From the NCBI GenBank assembly GCA_002315195.1, contig DCGD01000086.1:2492-11541 (forward strand): 9,050 bases of DNA, given 5' to 3'. Of this stretch, positions 7,883 through 9,050 are shown piece after piece (position 1 is the first letter of the stretch; every line of letters starts with the position of its first letter). Both the position numbers and the translations under genes were made by a program. The notes beneath the pieces were generated by a model that ran no database searches, was not told where the DNA came from, and was given only the letters and a program-made list of their open reading frames with translations. The stretch comes from Prevotellaceae bacterium UBA1787. Lineage in GTDB: Bacteria; Bacteroidota; Bacteroidia; Bacteroidales; Bacteroidaceae.

Positions 7883-7896
7883 AAGGTTGCAACCTT
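7883..7896. repeat. 14-base perfect palindrome downstream of the TPR gene
   Basis: AAGGTTGCAACCTT reads the same on both strands. It lies 32 bases past the TPR stop codon, in the 219-base gap before the porin gene. With no spacer it makes a poor RNA hairpin, so a DNA-binding site or part of a repeated element is more likely than a terminator. Chance cannot be excluded. Confidence 0.4.
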
Positions 7897-7966
7897 GACG
7901 GCATCTTCAAATAGGCTGTACAATTGGACGCAAAAACACGCTTCACGATATTTCTCCCTGATGCTT

Positions 7967-8010
7967 TTGATTTCAACAACTCTTATTTTCGTCTGATTTG
8001 TTGAAAGCAA
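7967..8010. repeat. Imperfect inverted repeat upstream of the porin gene
   Basis: TTGATTTCAACAA (7967-7979) pairs with TTGTTGAAAGCAA (7998-8010) at 12 of 13 positions, around an 18-base spacer. The inner nine pairs are uninterrupted. It is AT-rich and is not followed by a U-run. It may be a weak transcription stop for the TPR operon or an operator upstream of the porin promoter, whose -7 motif is 45 bases further on. Confidence 0.4.
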
Positions 8011-8054
8011 CAAAGATGATGGTATAATAATATGATTTATTCTAATTCCTTTCG

Positions 8055-8063
8055 TAACTTTGC
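8055..8063 (+). promoter_or_regulatory. Bacteroidetes -7 promoter motif for the porin gene
   Basis: TAACTTTGC matches TAnnTTTGC exactly and ends seven bases before the porin ATG at 8071. The transcript would have a leader of only a few bases. The region 19-21 bases upstream (TATGATTT around 8031-8038) has no good TTTG -33 box. The motif shows that the porin gene has its own promoter rather than relying on read-through from the TPR gene. Confidence 0.55.
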
Positions 8064-8070
8064 ATTCACT

Positions 8071-9050
8071 ATGAACAGATATTTTGTAGCTTGGCTGGTC
8101 TTTATCTTGGTTTCTGTGAATGTCTTCTCACAGGACCGCAGAGATTATAACAATTTCCCGAACGGTGAATTTCCTTCACAAAATGGTGAATTCCCCTCTG
8201 ATTATCTTTCGTTGCAAGATAGTCTTTCAAGAGGATTTGGAATGAGGGCAAAAGGTGCTGAAAAGAAAAAATCAAAAAAAATCCCCATTCACCTGCGTAC
8301 TTGGCATGTAAGCAATGATTTTGGAGTTTGTGACTCCATTGTGCCCGACACCGTTCCACACATGTTCCAAAACTGCAACTTTACGGATGGCATGAGAGGA
8401 GAATACAATACACTCGGCAACCATGGTTCGCCCCGACAGGCACGCCTCTTTGCGCTACGCCCCATACGCTTCAGCTACTTTTTCTTCAACGACCCCTACG
8501 ATTATTTCCTTACACCTTTTTCTGACATATATTTCACCAATACCCTTTCCCCTATCACAAACATCAGTTATCATGAATGTGGTGGAAGTGACAATGGCGA
8601 AGACCGCATCAAAGCACTTTATGCGGTCAATGCCGGAAAAGACATAGGATTGGGATTCAAACTCGATTATCTCTACGGCAGGGGATTTTATGACCACCAA
8701 TCTACTTCCGATTTCAACGCCACACTCTGGGGCTCCGTACTCAAGGAAAAATACAAGGCGCATTTCACCATTTACACAAACTATTTGAAAACTTCAGAAA
8801 ACGGAGGAATAACGGACGATGACTACATATACAACCCGGAGAAATTCCCATCTAAGTTTGATACGAAAGACATTCCCACCAATCTTACGCATGTATGGAA
8901 CAAAATGTATGTCAGTGGTCTTCAATTGACACATCGTTACAGTGTGGGGTTCCGTAGAAAAGTCGGAAAAGTGGATACAACTGCTTTTCGGAATGACAGC
9001 ACAATGTTGAATGACAGCACAATGTTGAATGACAGCACAATGCTGAATGA
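8071..9050 (+). CDS. Putative outer-membrane porin (Porin_10-like), 3' end missing
   Basis: The frame is open from ATG 8071 to the right edge: 326 complete codons with no stop. The start is fixed by a convincing signal peptide, MNRYFVAWLVFILVSVNVFS then QDRRDYNN, which predicts export. What follows fits the Bacteroidetes 'putative porin' family as I know it: a soluble lead with WHVSNDFGVCDSIVPDTVP, an NTLGNHGSPRQARLF segment, then FFNDPYDYF and FTNTLSPITNISYHECGG. Short alternating aromatic/polar stretches follow, as expected of beta strands (YAVNAGKDIGLGFKLDYLYGRGFY, AHFTIYTNYLKTSENGG, YVSGLQLTHRYSVGFRRKVG). The protein is expected to form a beta barrel in the outer membrane, with unknown cargo. 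The visible part ends inside a tandem repeat encoding NDSTML, probably in a loop between strands. The gene has its own promoter motif. Confidence 0.85.
   Translation, partial: MNRYFVAWLVFILVSVNVFSQDRRDYNNFPNGEFPSQNGEFPSDYLSLQDSLSRGFGMRAKGAEKKKSKKIPIHLRTWHVSNDFGVCDSIVPDTVPHMFQNCNFTDGMRGEYNTLGNHGSPRQARLFALRPIRFSYFFFNDPYDYFLTPFSDIYFTNTLSPITNISYHECGGSDNGEDRIKALYAVNAGKDIGLGFKLDYLYGRGFYDHQSTSDFNATLWGSVLKEKYKAHFTIYTNYLKTSENGGITDDDYIYNPEKFPSKFDTKDIPTNLTHVWNKMYVSGLQLTHRYSVGFRRKVGKVDTTAFRNDSTMLNDSTMLNDSTMLN
8992..9050 (+). repeat. In-frame 18-base tandem repeat in the porin gene
   Basis: The unit AATGACAGCACAATGTTG occurs at 8992-9009, 9010-9027 and 9028-9045, and a fourth copy begins at 9046 and is cut by the window edge. 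The third copy differs only by a silent change (TTG to CTG, both Leu). The unit is a multiple of three and lies in the porin frame, encoding NDSTML, so copy-number changes would lengthen or shorten the protein without breaking it. Confidence 0.95.

Noticed and set aside
8423..8647. Plus-strand open frame of 74 codons within the porin region
   Set aside because: It is out of frame with the continuous 326-codon porin reading that begins with a signal peptide at 8071.

Overview
The window looks like a chromosomal segment of a member of the Bacteroidetes, most probably Bacteroidales (Prevotella/Bacteroides-like). Four things point there. The gene content includes a GH106-type rhamnosidase, a 'putative porin' of the Porin_10 type and a long secreted TPR protein directly behind ruvX and def. 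There are no Shine-Dalgarno sequences ahead of the genes. Two perfect matches to the Bacteroidetes -7 promoter motif (TAnnTTTGC) lie just before start codons. The base composition is intermediate in GC. All six convincing genes read on the + strand.

Positions 1-4453 form a catabolic block. It holds the C-terminal two thirds of a large GH106 alpha-L-rhamnosidase-like enzyme cut by the left edge, then glycerol kinase glpK only 12 bases behind it, then the glycerol facilitator glpF after a 133-base gap. GlpF would admit glycerol and GlpK would trap it as glycerol-3-phosphate. The tight spacing suggests the rhamnosidase is co-transcribed with glpK. No glpD lies in the window.

Positions 4454-4840 (387 bases) hold no intact gene. 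They contain a coding-like stretch broken by a frameshift and stops, which overlaps a 10-base perfect inverted repeat with a nested hairpin. Candidate promoters for ruvX follow.

Positions 4841-7851 form a compact housekeeping cluster: ruvX (pre-16S rRNA nuclease family), def (peptide deformylase) and a secreted tetratricopeptide-repeat protein whose start either overlaps def or is a TTG one base past the def stop. From memory, thrS usually follows this trio in related genomes; here it does not.

Positions 7852-8070 are non-coding and carry a 14-base perfect palindrome, a long imperfect inverted repeat and a promoter motif. From 8071 an outer-membrane porin-like gene runs off the right edge, ending inside an in-frame 18-base tandem repeat. 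I see no tRNA, rRNA, CRISPR array, intact insertion sequence or phage gene. Most of the window is ordinary; the items worth a second look are the non-coding gaps, the tandem repeat, the unusual GlpK regulatory loop and the near-leaderless promoters.
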